The notes: a model not told the origin generated them from the letters alone. A stretch of 64,000 bases of DNA from an uncultured Bacteroidota bacterium (GCA_902618245.1 CACMZR010000002.1:212305-276304); one strand, 5' to 3'; positions 17,551 through 26,782 are shown, numbered from the stretch's first letter. A program made the numbers and translations.

Positions 17551-17745
17551 ATGTCAATTTTAATAATTTTAGGTATGATAGGCGCACCACAAATAATTCT
17601 TATTATAGCAGTTGTTCTGCTACTTTTCGGTGGACGAAAAATTCCAGAACTAATGAAAGGTTTAGGAAGTGGAATTAAAGAGTTTAAAAATGCTACGAAA
17701 GAAGAAGAGAACACGTCTAACTTAGATAAAGATAAGAAGGCTTAA
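17551..17745 (+). CDS. tatA: Twin-arginine translocase subunit TatA/TatE
   Basis: The 64-residue protein has the TatA plan: one N-terminal membrane helix (about residues 10-26), the hinge [25 protein letters not shown] that forms the amphipathic helix, and a short charged tail. TatA multimers open the path for folded proteins with RR signal peptides. No tatC is present here. The gene end overlaps the convergent DUF4837 gene by 4 bases. Confidence 0.93.
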   Translation: MSILIILGMIGAPQIILIIAVVLLLFGGRKIPELMKGLGSGIKEFKNATKEEENTSNLDKDKKA

Positions 17746-18719
17746 TTCACTTTTTTAATTGTCGTAATTATTGTATTTAACTCAAACATATAGTCTCTTT
17801 TGTTCATAGAAGGTGCGAAAGCAAACCCTTCAATAACCATCCACTTTTCAGTTAAACTATCCCTAACCATATAATTTACAAATGGTCCTGCCATAAAGTC
17901 GTTAGCTACCTCCCATGTCCCTTTTGTTAGATAACCTTTTTTACCGTCTAAGGTAACCTTATAAAAATACGGCTGATAAGCCCGTTCTGTTATCATATAA
18001 CTTCTGCTTAGGCGACCTGGTATATAAAGTTTTCCTATCGAATCCCTTATATTTAAAATTTTAGTATTAAAATTTTTATCCGATATATTATCAGATATTT
18101 CATAAGCAATAATGTTAAGGTGACCTTTTTGAACTTGTTTTTGTATCCAAATAAAATTAGCAGTGTCTTTTACTGTTTCGTAAACTGATGGATAAACTAA
18201 ATCGTATCCAAAACGTTTTTTGAGGTCTTTGTCATTAGTTGGAGATTTATTGATTCTTCTTAATTTTTCTTTTCTTTCGTTCTCTTTAACAGTTTGACTA
18301 AATAATAAGATATTTTCTTCAAATAAAAACTGTTGCACTTCAGAATCTTCACCAGTTACTAAACCAACTATCTGTGGCCTTGAAAATTGATCTTTTGCTA
18401 GCTGAAATCTAGATACAGAATCTTTTTGAAACCAAATTATATTTCTGCTTTGCCTCCCAAATCCAGAAAATGCTTTTGGATTTAAGTAATCGATAGAAAA
18501 TTGAGGTTCATCTAATGGAAGACCTTCGTACTCCTTGCCCAAATTATCACGAACCAGCTTGCCTAACCCCCCTTTCCAATCTGAAATTGGCATTACAACT
18601 GTTATATGATTTAAATTCCCACTTGAATCAGGGATAAATGCTTGAGATCTATCAGCCTTACTATTGCAGGAGATTGTTAAGAATGATACAATGAAAAAAA
18701 AGATTATAATATTTTTCAT
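17742..18719 (-). CDS. DUF4837 family lipoprotein
   Basis: The 325-residue protein has a lipoprotein signal with the lipobox ISC at residue 18 and no recognisable catalytic motif. Length, charge and neighbourhood (next to tatA, the M23 peptidase and GH3 genes) match the DUF4837 proteins of Flavobacteriia. It begins 2 bases after pgk ends, so it is probably transcribed with pgk. Function unknown. Confidence 0.78.
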   Translation of the reverse strand: MKNIIIFFFIVSFLTISCNSKADRSQAFIPDSSGNLNHITVVMPISDWKGGLGKLVRDNLGKEYEGLPLDEPQFSIDYLNPKAFSGFGRQSRNIIWFQKDSVSRFQLAKDQFSRPQIVGLVTGEDSEVQQFLFEENILLFSQTVKENERKEKLRRINKSPTNDKDLKKRFGYDLVYPSVYETVKDTANFIWIQKQVQKGHLNIIAYEISDNISDKNFNTKILNIRDSIGKLYIPGRLSRSYMITERAYQPYFYKVTLDGKKGYLTKGTWEVANDFMAGPFVNYMVRDSLTEKWMVIEGFAFAPSMNKRDYMFELNTIITTIKKVN

Positions 18720-18721
18720 AG

Positions 18722-19909
18722 CTATTTATTCAAAGAGGCAATTCCTGGAAGAATTTTACCCTCTAAACTTTCTAACATTGCACCTCCGCCAGTGCTTATG
18801 TAGCTCATATCATTATCCATTTTAAACTTTTTTACAGCAGCAACTGAGTCTCCTCCTCCTACCAGAGAAAAGGACCCATTGATAGTTGCTTCAGCAATTG
18901 ATTTCCCCGCAGCTATTGTTCCTGCAGAAAAGTTGGGAAACTCAAAAACTCCAAGCGGACCGTTCCAAAGAATAGTTTTGCATTTCATTATAACTTCATG
19001 AAACTTTTTTATACTTTCTGGGCCAGCATCCATAGCTTCCCAACCATCTTCAATCTCCATAACATCGAAAATTTTTTGCATTGCATTATTGCTAAAAGTA
19101 TTCCCCGCGACAACATCAACAGGAAAATGCAATGACACATTCTTCTTATTTGCTTTATCAATTAAATCTAAAGCATAATTGCAATAATCTGGTTCGCATA
19201 TTGAGTTTCCAACTTTTCCACCAAGTGCTTTTGTAAAGGTATATACCATGCCCCCGCCAATAATTAGATGATTCACTTTTTCTATTAGGCTTTCTATTAT
19301 TGTGATTTTTGTGGAAACTTTAGCACCACCAAGTATAGCTAGAATTGGAGATATTCCATCATTCATTACCTTCTCTATGGCCATAACCTCTTTTTCTAAA
19401 AGGCTTCCAAAACATTTATTATTTTGGAAAAAATCGGCAATAATTGTAGTAGATGCGTGGGCTCTATGTGCAGTTCCAAAAGCATCGTTGACAAAGATTG
19501 TCCCAAGCTTTGAAAGTCCTTCAGAGAAAAGGAAATCGCCTTTAGTCTCTTCTTGGTTGAAACGAAGGTTTTCCATTAACAATAGTTCTCCTGGTAGTAA
19601 GGAGGCAGCTTTAGATTCTGCCTCGGAGCCTATACAAGTTTTACAGAATAGTACTTTATGCTCCAAAATTTCTGATATTTTATCTATAATGTTTTGAAAT
19701 GATAAGCTTTGTTCAAAACCATTTGGCCTTCCTAGATGTGAAAGTAACACACAACTACCGCCCTTTGACAAAATATAATCAATTGTGGGTTTTGCTGCCT
19801 TTATTCTAGTAGTGTCAGTTACTTGTAGATCTTCGTTTAAAGGGACATTAAAATCAACGCGAACAATTGCCCGTTGATTTTTGAAATTTATGTCTTTTAA
19901 TGTTCGCAT
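18722..19909 (-). CDS. pgk: Phosphoglycerate kinase
   Basis: The 395-residue glycolytic enzyme moves phosphate between 1,3-bisphosphoglycerate and ADP. Visible motifs are RVDFNVPLNE near residue 18, SHLGRPNG near residue 58, NDAFGTAHRAHAST near residue 140 and the C-terminal GGGDSVAAVKKF and STGGGAMLESLEGK nucleotide-binding segments. A -7-like element lies 14 bases upstream. Confidence 0.97.
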   Translation of the reverse strand: MRTLKDINFKNQRAIVRVDFNVPLNEDLQVTDTTRIKAAKPTIDYILSKGGSCVLLSHLGRPNGFEQSLSFQNIIDKISEILEHKVLFCKTCIGSEAESKAASLLPGELLLMENLRFNQEETKGDFLFSEGLSKLGTIFVNDAFGTAHRAHASTTIIADFFQNNKCFGSLLEKEVMAIEKVMNDGISPILAILGGAKVSTKITIIESLIEKVNHLIIGGGMVYTFTKALGGKVGNSICEPDYCNYALDLIDKANKKNVSLHFPVDVVAGNTFSNNAMQKIFDVMEIEDGWEAMDAGPESIKKFHEVIMKCKTILWNGPLGVFEFPNFSAGTIAAGKSIAEATINGSFSLVGGGDSVAAVKKFKMDNDMSYISTGGGAMLESLEGKILPGIASLNK

Positions 19910-19922
19910 TTTTTGATTTTGT

Positions 19923-19930
19923 CAAAAATA
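19923..19930 (-). promoter_or_regulatory. Putative -7 element (TATTTTTG) of pgk
   Basis: On the minus strand this matches TAnnTTTG and ends 13 bases before the pgk start. No clear -33 element was found. Confidence 0.35.
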
Positions 19931-20006
19931 CAACAAAGGCATATTTAATCAGTTTATTTTTAAAAAGATGTAATGTTTTTGATGTTTAGTTGCTTTATAT
20001 TTACTT

Positions 20007-21122
20007 ATGCACTGGACAAAGGTTATAGGACAAGAAAATTTAAAAAATAAATTAGAATATCTGATTGAAACAGGTCAAGTGCCTCATTCTCAATTATTTA
20101 TAGGTCCCTCTGGTTATGGCTCTCTTCCCTTAGTTATAGAGTTTTCATTATTTCTATTAGAAGATAAGTATGTTAGCAACGCCGAAAAAAAATTAAGTGA
20201 AAGATGCCAACATCCTGATTTACATTTTATACTACCGATTGTGAAAAGAAAGAATGAGAAAGTAGTTTACACTCATGACTACATTCATGATTGGTTAAAG
20301 TTTATTGATCTTAAACCATATGGCAATTATAGTGATTGGTTCGAGTCCATTAATGTTGGGAATCGACAGGGATTAATTAGTATCGTGGATATTGAATACG
20401 TTCGTAAAAAAATCTCCTTAAAGGCTTTTAATGGAGGTGCTAGAGTTTGCATTTTGTGGGGTGCAGAAAAAATGAGTAACCAGGCTTCAAATGCGTTTCT
20501 AAAAATTTTAGAGGAGCCACCTAAGAATACCTATTTTCTAATAATTGCCGAAAATCAAGAAGAAATTTTACCCACAATATTATCAAGGTGCCAAATTGTT
20601 AATTTGGGGCCTATAGAAAGCTCTGCTCTTACAGATGTAGTTGAGAAAAAAACAAATAATCCAGAAATATTAGTTGCAAAAGCCCAAGGTAACTTTAATG
20701 ATTTACTTAATTTGATTAATAGTGATAAAGATAAAGAGTATGAGGGCCTGTTAATTGATGGCTTGAGAAAAGCTTTTAAAGTAAAAAAAAATAAAAAATT
20801 AATTGCCGATTTAATGGATTGGTCTGCCTCACTTTGTGAATTTGGAAAAGAAGAACAAAAGACATTTTTAGAGTTTGGGATTCAGTTTTTTAGAGATGCA
20901 TATTTATTGAATCATTCTTTAGATGATCTTGTAACTTTTCAATCAAAAACAAATTTTGACTTATCAAAAATTGCACCATATGTTAACGACACGAATGTAA
21001 AAGAATTGGTCTGCCTTTTTGAGGAAACTCATTTTAACATTTTGAGAAATGGTAATGTGAAAATGCTCTTTATCAATCTCGCTTTTAAATTATCTGAATT
21101 GATTACTCTAGATATTAAATAG
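20007..21122 (+). CDS. holB: DNA polymerase III delta-prime subunit
   Basis: The 371-residue protein resembles the clamp-loader delta-prime subunit. The opening WTKVIGQENLKNKL and HSQLFIGPSGYG show the AAA+ fold with a degraded P-loop, expected because delta-prime does not hydrolyse ATP. MSNQASNAFLKILEEPPKNTYFLIIAE near residue 155 and the SRCQ sequence near residue 196 (sensor or arginine-finger region, SRC motif) are typical. The end overlaps the convergent methyltransferase gene by 8 bases. Confidence 0.9.
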   Translation: MHWTKVIGQENLKNKLEYLIETGQVPHSQLFIGPSGYGSLPLVIEFSLFLLEDKYVSNAEKKLSERCQHPDLHFILPIVKRKNEKVVYTHDYIHDWLKFIDLKPYGNYSDWFESINVGNRQGLISIVDIEYVRKKISLKAFNGGARVCILWGAEKMSNQASNAFLKILEEPPKNTYFLIIAENQEEILPTILSRCQIVNLGPIESSALTDVVEKKTNNPEILVAKAQGNFNDLLNLINSDKDKEYEGLLIDGLRKAFKVKKNKKLIADLMDWSASLCEFGKEEQKTFLEFGIQFFRDAYLLNHSLDDLVTFQSKTNFDLSKIAPYVNDTNVKELVCLFEETHFNILRNGNVKMLFINLAFKLSELITLDIK

Positions 21123-21975
21123 ATTTCTTAAAAATAAAAATCACAGAAGAAAACTCTTTATTAAATAAGGCACTAAAATTTGATCGTAAAGCAAGGAAAA
21201 ATCCTCTAATCATCGCAAATCGCGAATTTTTGTGAGTTTCAGATATATATGAAATGTAAAACGCATCAAAAAATAAAGGATACTTTTTTTCAAGTTTGAA
21301 CCCTTTTGACTCCACTAAAGAGATTATTCCTTTGATTGTATAATGCCATATGTGTCTGGGTACGTCTAATGCTGCCCAATATGACTTATAGTACCTAGCA
21401 TCTAAGCTATTAATATTTGGCAATGCTATCATTAAGACCCCTTTTTTTTCTAAAAGATTATGAATTTTTGATAGTACTTGTTCCGGATTCGGTAGGTGCT
21501 CAAGAACGTGCCATAAAGTTATTCCGTCATAGCATTCAGATTTAGGGATGTCAGCAGTTTTTTCGTAAACATTTATGTTTAATAATGATTGATATTTAAT
21601 TTCTTTATTATATGGTTCTAAAACAGAAATATTAAAATTTTTTTTTGAAAGATATGCGGCTAATTTACCTGAACCCGCTCCATAATCTAATATTCTATTT
21701 CCTTTTAAATAAACTCTAATTAAAAAGAGTTTATATCTAAACATTATCTTTTGAATAAGAAAATAAATAATGTCTAATCCGCCTTTCGATGTATTTTTAA
21801 ATGAGTCGTAATTTGATGAATTATAATATAATGATATGTCTTTTATATTTTCAATATTAGTTTTTGCTATTGTCATTGTTTCGTTCCAAATTATATCAAA
21901 ATACTCACCTGAAACTAGGTGATCTTTTGCTCTGAATTTTGATTTATTTGACTGATTCTGTTCCACGTGAAACAA
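21115..21975 (-). CDS. Class I SAM-dependent methyltransferase
   Basis: The 286-residue protein has a Rossmann methyltransferase core: NRILDYGAGSGKLAAYLSKK near residue 88 (SAM-binding motif I), then ISVLEP, and YDGITLWHVLEHLPNPEQVLSKI near residue 133. The start must be the TTG at 21975 because an in-frame stop, which is the mnmG stop, lies four codons upstream. That start lies at the edge of a parS site, so the first residues are MFHVEQ. The substrate is unknown; the neighbour mnmG (tRNA modification) and the WHVLEHLPNP type of core are compatible with a small molecule or lipid as well as RNA. Confidence 0.82.
   Translation of the reverse strand: MFHVEQNQSNKSKFRAKDHLVSGEYFDIIWNETMTIAKTNIENIKDISLYYNSSNYDSFKNTSKGGLDIIYFLIQKIMFRYKLFLIRVYLKGNRILDYGAGSGKLAAYLSKKNFNISVLEPYNKEIKYQSLLNINVYEKTADIPKSECYDGITLWHVLEHLPNPEQVLSKIHNLLEKKGVLMIALPNINSLDARYYKSYWAALDVPRHIWHYTIKGIISLVESKGFKLEKKYPLFFDAFYISYISETHKNSRFAMIRGFFLALRSNFSALFNKEFSSVIFIFKKSI
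21959..21974. promoter_or_regulatory. parS: parS site (ParB/Spo0J binding)
   Basis: The 16 bases TGTTCCACGTGAAACA are identical to the classical B. subtilis parS sequence. ParB loads here as a CTP-dependent clamp and helps recruit SMC for chromosome segregation. The site overlaps codons 1-6 of the methyltransferase gene (minus strand, encoding MFHVEQ). ParB itself is not encoded in the window. Confidence 0.85.
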
Positions 21976-21984
21976 GTTTTTCTT

Positions 21985-23856
21985 TTACCGACCCATAGAA
22001 ACTAGGAGAACACTAATGTCACTGGGGTTAACTCCACTAATTCTAGATGCTTGAGCTAGTGTTTCGGGCCGCAACTTATTTAATTTTTCTTTAGCCTCAA
22101 ATGACAAAGAAGCAAGTTTATTAAAGTTGAAAGTTGATGGAATCTTAATATTCTCTAAACGTTTTAGTTTATTGGCATTTTTTTTCTCTTTCTCTATATA
22201 TCCAGAATATTTTATTTCTATCTCAGCTTGTTCAAATATAGAATCATCTATATTCGAGTTCTTAATGAAAGAACCTAGTTCGTTAAAACAATTTAGATCA
22301 CGCCTAGAAATGTTTGGGCGGGACAAAAGCTTAGAGTACTTATCTGTTTGCTTTATTAAATTTTCCTTTTTATTAGCTAATAAGTCATTTGCTTCTTTTA
22401 CTGTGTAACTTTTATTTTTTAGAAATTTAACAAGTTCACTCCGTTTTTTTAATTTTTCTTCGACTCTTTTAAGTCTTTCTTTAGATGCCAAACCTAATTT
22501 AGAAGATGTCGGTGTTAACCTTTCATCTGCATTATCTTGTCTCAAAAGAGTTCTGTATTCGGCTCGAGAGGTGAACATACGATATGGTTCCTCGGTACCT
22601 TTAAGAATAAGGTCATCAATTAGTACACCTATATAAGCTTCTTCCCTTCCAAGGATAAGTGGGTTTTTATTATTATTTTTTTGATGCGCATTTATACCCG
22701 CGATAATCCCTTGAGCCGCTGCTTCTTCGTATCCTGTGGTTCCGTTAATTTGTCCAGCAAAGAATAAATTTTGAATCAATTTAGTTTCAAGTGAATGAAA
22801 TAATTGTGTCGGTGGAAAATAATCATATTCAATAGCGTATCCTGGCCTTAGAAATTTAACAGACTCAAAACCCCTGACAGATCTTAAAGCCTTAAACTGT
22901 ATGTCGTATGGTAACGAGGTAGAGAAGCCATTCACATAAACCTCATGAGTGTTCCACCCCTCGGGCTCTACAAAAATTTGATGTTGTAATTTATCACTAA
23001 ACCTATCGATTTTATCTTCTATAGAAGGGCAATATCTAGGTCCTGTGCTTTTAATAGACCCATTAAACATCGGGGATCTGTCAAAACCTTGCTTTAGAGT
23101 TTCATGTACTTGTAAGTTAGTATGAGTTATATAACAACTTTTTTGTTTTTTTAATGGCACGGTTTCCTCAGAAAAAGAGAATTTCGAAGGGTTGGTATCA
23201 CCTTTTTGTTCCAACATAAAAGAATAGTTTAATGAGCGGCCGTCAACGCGAGGAGGTGTTCCGGTCTTCATTCTTCCAGAAATAAAACCTATGTTTTCCA
23301 AACATTTTGTGAGGCCAAATGATGCTTTTTCCCCTACGCGCCCTCCACTGAAGTTTTTTTCCCCTATATGTATCAAACCATTTAAAAAAGTTCCGTTAGT
23401 TAAAACTACTGTCTTTGAAAATATTTTAACTCCCAAAGATGTAATCACTCCTTCAACTTGATCATTTTTGACAATTAGATCAACTACCATCTCCTGGTAA
23501 AAGTCAAGAAGGGGGGTGTTTTCAAGTTTTTGCCTCCACTCAAGTGTAAACAAGCTTCTATCAGATTGAACTCTAGGGCTCCACATTGCGGGACCTTTTG
23601 ACCGGTTCAACATTTTATACTGAATTGCAGATCTGTCTGACACAATACCACTATACCCCCCTAAAGCATCAATTTCTCTTACTATTTGCCCTTTAGCAAT
23701 TCCACCCATAGCCGGATTACATGACATCTGTGCTAAATTTTGGAGATTCATAGTAACCAAAAGAGTTTTAGAGCCAAGATTAGCTGAGGCTGCGGCAGCT
23801 TCACACCCAGCATGCCCTCCTCCTACAACTATAACATCATACTTAGTATCAAACAT
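21985..23856 (-). CDS. mnmG: tRNA uridine 5-carboxymethylaminomethyl modification enzyme MnmG
   Basis: The 623-residue protein is full length. The FAD-binding motif is DVIVVGGGHAGCEAA at residues 7-21. GGIAKGQIVREIDALGG, FNGSIKSTGPRYCPSIEDK near residue 267 and GQINGTTGYEEAAAQG near residue 365 are MnmG signatures. With MnmE it modifies wobble U34 of several tRNAs. It overlaps ybeY by 8 bases upstream. parS sites lie just outside both of its ends. mnmG (gidA) lies near the replication origin in many bacteria. Confidence 0.97.
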   Translation of the reverse strand: MFDTKYDVIVVGGGHAGCEAAAASANLGSKTLLVTMNLQNLAQMSCNPAMGGIAKGQIVREIDALGGYSGIVSDRSAIQYKMLNRSKGPAMWSPRVQSDRSLFTLEWRQKLENTPLLDFYQEMVVDLIVKNDQVEGVITSLGVKIFSKTVVLTNGTFLNGLIHIGEKNFSGGRVGEKASFGLTKCLENIGFISGRMKTGTPPRVDGRSLNYSFMLEQKGDTNPSKFSFSEETVPLKKQKSCYITHTNLQVHETLKQGFDRSPMFNGSIKSTGPRYCPSIEDKIDRFSDKLQHQIFVEPEGWNTHEVYVNGFSTSLPYDIQFKALRSVRGFESVKFLRPGYAIEYDYFPPTQLFHSLETKLIQNLFFAGQINGTTGYEEAAAQGIIAGINAHQKNNNKNPLILGREEAYIGVLIDDLILKGTEEPYRMFTSRAEYRTLLRQDNADERLTPTSSKLGLASKERLKRVEEKLKKRSELVKFLKNKSYTVKEANDLLANKKENLIKQTDKYSKLLSRPNISRRDLNCFNELGSFIKNSNIDDSIFEQAEIEIKYSGYIEKEKKNANKLKRLENIKIPSTFNFNKLASLSFEAKEKLNKLRPETLAQASRISGVNPSDISVLLVSMGR

Positions 23857-24274
23857 AGCGATTATGTTTCACGTGAAACATTGATATGAATTTATCTTCC
23901 ATTTTACGCATATTGTCAATTTCCACCTTGTTATCATCATTATAACCCATACAATGCAGCGCTCCATGTATAATTACCCTAAGCGTCTCATTTTCAGCAG
24001 TTTGGCCATATTCTTTCGCAGATTTTTTTATTGCCCAGTATGAAACAAAAAATTCTGCTTCCAATTTATCATCAGTGGTATAATTAAAAGTAATTATGTC
24101 TGTATGTGTTTTATGGTTTAGATATTTTTTGTTCATTTTTAAAAGAGATTCTTTTGAAACAAAATTATATTGAAGCTTTTTAATATCGAAATCATGTATT
24201 CGTACGAATTCAAACAACGTATCTGAAAGTTTCTTAATATTGAAATTGTCTGGTATGTTTAAAAACTGTATAAT
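23849..24274 (-). CDS. ybeY: Endoribonuclease YbeY, apparent ATT start
   Basis: YbeY is a zinc-dependent RNase needed for 16S rRNA 3'-end maturation. The metal motif is HGALHCMGYND; the usual third His is replaced by Asp, as is common in this phylum. LNHKTHTDIITFNY is also a family signature. The only conventional start, TTG 24217, gives 122 residues and cuts off conserved N-terminal sequence. The frame stays open upstream, and reading from ATT at 24274 gives 141 residues beginning (M)IQFLNIPDNF, which lines up with the MINF start of flavobacterial homologues as I remember them. No ATG, GTG or other TTG exists between. A TATATTTG element lies 12 bases upstream. The C-terminus (FHVKH) is encoded by a parS site. 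Confidence 0.85.
   Translation of the reverse strand: MIQFLNIPDNFNIKKLSDTLFEFVRIHDFDIKKLQYNFVSKESLLKMNKKYLNHKTHTDIITFNYTTDDKLEAEFFVSYWAIKKSAKEYGQTAENETLRVIIHGALHCMGYNDDNKVEIDNMRKMEDKFISMFHVKHNRYV
23865..23880. promoter_or_regulatory. parS: parS site (perfect palindrome)
   Basis: TGTTTCACGTGAAACA is a perfect 16-base palindrome and the ideal parS sequence. It lies in the last codons of ybeY, 9 bases upstream of the mnmG start, and 1.9 kb from the second site at 21959. Two sites this close, both exact, are unlikely to be chance in AT-rich DNA. Confidence 0.88.
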
Positions 24275-24285
24275 TTTTTTTTTTG

Positions 24286-24293
24286 CAAATATA
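24286..24293 (-). promoter_or_regulatory. Putative -7 element of ybeY-mnmG (TATATTTG)
   Basis: Minus-strand TATATTTG ends 11 bases before the proposed ATT start of ybeY, which would give an almost leaderless, A-rich transcript. It faces the gltX promoter in the same divergent gap. Confidence 0.45.
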
Positions 24294-24336
24294 ATGTATT
24301 TGTTTTGCTAAGATAGGTGAATAGGTTTATAGCTAT

Positions 24337-24344
24337 TATATTTG
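24337..24344 (+). promoter_or_regulatory. Putative -7 element of gltX (TATATTTG)
   Basis: TATATTTG ends 6 bases before the gltX ATG, so transcription would start at or next to the start codon. A -33 TTG at the normal distance is not obvious. Confidence 0.45.
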
Positions 24345-24350
24345 TTTATA

Positions 24351-25829
24351 ATGAAAATAAGAGTTCGTTTTGCGCCAAGTCCAACTGGTCCACTTCATAT
24401 AGGAGGGTTAAGGACAGCTCTTTTTAATTATCTTTATGCAAAAAGTAAAAAAGGGAGCTTTATTCTTAGAATTGAAGATACGGATCAAAACCGATACGTA
24501 GAAGGAAGCGAAAATTATTTAATTAAAGCCTTAAATTGGTGTGGTATAGAACCTGACGAGGGCCCAAATACAGAGGGTAGTTTTGGCCCTTATCGCCAAA
24601 GTGAAAGGAAGAAAATTTATAAAGATCATATTGATAAACTTATAAATTTGGGGGCGGCATACTATGCTTTCGATAGTGAAGATCAACTCAAGAAATATCG
24701 TCAAGAAGATGAAAAGAATGGAAAAACATTTTTATATGGGAGTCAAAATAGAATAAAATTTAGAAACAGTCTAACCTTAAATTTAGTTGAAACTAAAAAG
24801 GCCTTAGAAGGGGATTATGTTGTTCGATTAAAAGTGATGGGAGGAGCAAAAGTTAATGTAAAGGATGAAATTCGTGGTGACATATCAGTGTCTACAGATT
24901 TACTTGACGATAAGATCTTATTGAAAAGCGATGGGTTACCTACTTATCATTTTGCTAATGTTGTTGATGACAAACTAATGGAAATAACAGATGTTATACG
25001 CGGAGAAGAGTGGCTTCCTTCATTACCGATACACAAACTAATTTACGATGCTTTCAACTGGAGTTTACCTCGGTTCATGCACTTACCATTAATTTTAAAA
25101 CCCAATGGAAAGGGAAAACTATCAAAAAGAGATGGTTTAAAAGATGGGTACCCCGTTTTTCCTCTTAAATTTAAAGAATTAAATCTTGGTTTTAAAGAAA
25201 GGGGGTTCTTATCAGAGGGGATGGTAAATTATCTTGCTTTATTAGGATGGAATAGTGGAACAGAAAATGAAATATTTAATCTGTCGGATCTAACAAAATA
25301 CTTCAGCATAAAAAGGGTTCAAAAGGGAGGAGCAAGATTCGATTATGAAAAGGCTTGTTGGATAAATCAACAGCATATATCAAAATCTGATGTGAGAACC
25401 TTAATGGAACAAAAAATTGTAAGGGAAATATTAGAAAAAGTAGATGAGAAGAAGCGTATTAATATATTGAACCTGGTTAAAAATCGTCTCAAAACTCTAA
25501 ATGATCTTAAGAATGAAATCAGATTTTTAGATGATCCGCAAGATTATGATAAAAAAAGTGTAATAAAATTAATGGATAAGGGCCCGGTAAAAATTATGGA
25601 TCAGATCATCAAGCTATTGAATTCTGATATTAAAATAGCAGACATGAAACAATCTTTGTTTGAGTGGGGAAAGAACGAAAAGATTCCTTTCGGTTTAATC
25701 ATGCAAACTCTTAGACTCGCTATTATTGGTCAGTTGTCTGGGCCTGATTTATTTCAAATTTGTGCTCTTATAGGAAAAGATGTATCTTTAAAAAGAGTCC
25801 AAAAATTTAAAACTTTTTGTTTAAAATAA
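24351..25829 (+). CDS. gltX: Glutamyl-tRNA synthetase
   Basis: The 492-residue class I synthetase has RFAPSPTGPLHIGGLR at its start (HIGH motif as HIGG) and GKLSKRDG near residue 257 (KMSKS motif), followed by the helical anticodon-binding domain. I chose ATG 24351 because the HIGH region lies close to the N-terminus as in the family; the TTG three codons upstream overlaps the promoter element. It charges tRNA-Glu. The SPFH gene follows after 10 bases. Confidence 0.97.
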   Translation: MKIRVRFAPSPTGPLHIGGLRTALFNYLYAKSKKGSFILRIEDTDQNRYVEGSENYLIKALNWCGIEPDEGPNTEGSFGPYRQSERKKIYKDHIDKLINLGAAYYAFDSEDQLKKYRQEDEKNGKTFLYGSQNRIKFRNSLTLNLVETKKALEGDYVVRLKVMGGAKVNVKDEIRGDISVSTDLLDDKILLKSDGLPTYHFANVVDDKLMEITDVIRGEEWLPSLPIHKLIYDAFNWSLPRFMHLPLILKPNGKGKLSKRDGLKDGYPVFPLKFKELNLGFKERGFLSEGMVNYLALLGWNSGTENEIFNLSDLTKYFSIKRVQKGGARFDYEKACWINQQHISKSDVRTLMEQKIVREILEKVDEKKRINILNLVKNRLKTLNDLKNEIRFLDDPQDYDKKSVIKLMDKGPVKIMDQIIKLLNSDIKIADMKQSLFEWGKNEKIPFGLIMQTLRLAIIGQLSGPDLFQICALIGKDVSLKRVQKFKTFCLK

Positions 25830-25839
25830 ATTTTTACCG

Positions 25840-26778
25840 ATGAGTTTAATTACCTATTTATTGATTCTTTTTTTGCTACTGCTTATCTTATCTGGTGTAT
25901 TTGTAGTAAAACAACAAACAGCTGGAATAATTGAACGCTTTGGTAGATTTACATCAATTAGACAGTCAGGGTTACACTACAGAATTCCGTTAATTGATAA
26001 AATTGCTGGACGGCTAAGTTTAAGGATTTTACAATTAGATGTTATTGTAGAAACGAAAACAAAAGATGATGTTTTCGTCAAACTTAAGGTCTCTGTTCAG
26101 TATAAAGTTGTTAAAGAAAAAGTCTATGATGCATTTTACAAACTTGACTATCCGCAAGATCAAATAACCTCATACGTTTTTGACGTAGTTAGAGCGGTTG
26201 TGCCAAAAATGAAACTCGACGATGTTTTCGAAAAAAAAGATGAAATTGCTAATGCCGTTAAGGGTGAATTGAATGATGCTATGATTAATTATGGATACGA
26301 TATTATAAAAGCTCTTGTTACGGATATAGATCCAGATACTGAAGTTAAAGCTGCTATGAATAGGATAAATGCCGCTGAACGCAAAAAAGTTGCTGCACAA
26401 TATGAAGGAGATGCAGAACGTATTCTTATTGTTGAAAAAGCAAAGGCAGAAGCTGAAAGTAAACGTCTTCAAGGTCAGGGGATAGCAGATCAAAGGAGAG
26501 AAATTGCGCGAGGCCTTGAAGAGTCTGTTGACGTTCTAAACAAAGTGGGTATAAATTCTCAGGAAGCTTCAGCGCTAATCGTGGTTACCCAACATTATGA
26601 TACACTTCAATCAATTGGAGGAGAGACTAATACAAATTTGATACTGTTGCCAAACTCTCCTCAAGCTGGTAGTGAAATGTTAAATGACATGGTGGCTTCC
26701 TTTACTGCGAGTAATCAAATAGGAGAGGCAATGAAAAAGCAAGGCTTGAATACTAAAAAATCAGAAGAAAAAGATTAA
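25840..26778 (+). CDS. SPFH/band 7 family membrane protein (stomatin-like)
   Basis: The 312-residue protein has an N-terminal membrane segment (about residues 4-23) followed at once by the SPFH domain (VVKQQTAGIIERFGRF, then SVQYKV) and a long Ala/Glu-rich helix (AAERKKVAAQYEGDAERI and following) that should drive ring-like assembly. Its length and the LPNSPQAGSEMLNDMVASF end are like prokaryotic stomatin or QmcA proteins, which scaffold membrane protease complexes. A partner NfeD-type protease is not encoded next to it. Confidence 0.9.
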   Translation: MSLITYLLILFLLLLILSGVFVVKQQTAGIIERFGRFTSIRQSGLHYRIPLIDKIAGRLSLRILQLDVIVETKTKDDVFVKLKVSVQYKVVKEKVYDAFYKLDYPQDQITSYVFDVVRAVVPKMKLDDVFEKKDEIANAVKGELNDAMINYGYDIIKALVTDIDPDTEVKAAMNRINAAERKKVAAQYEGDAERILIVEKAKAEAESKRLQGQGIADQRREIARGLEESVDVLNKVGINSQEASALIVVTQHYDTLQSIGGETNTNLILLPNSPQAGSEMLNDMVASFTASNQIGEAMKKQGLNTKKSEEKD

Positions 26779-26782
26779 TTTA

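Noticed and set aside
24215..24217. TTG 24217 as the start of YbeY
   Set aside because: It removes 19 family-like residues. The upstream open frame carries (M)IQFLNIPDNF at the position of the homologous N-terminus.
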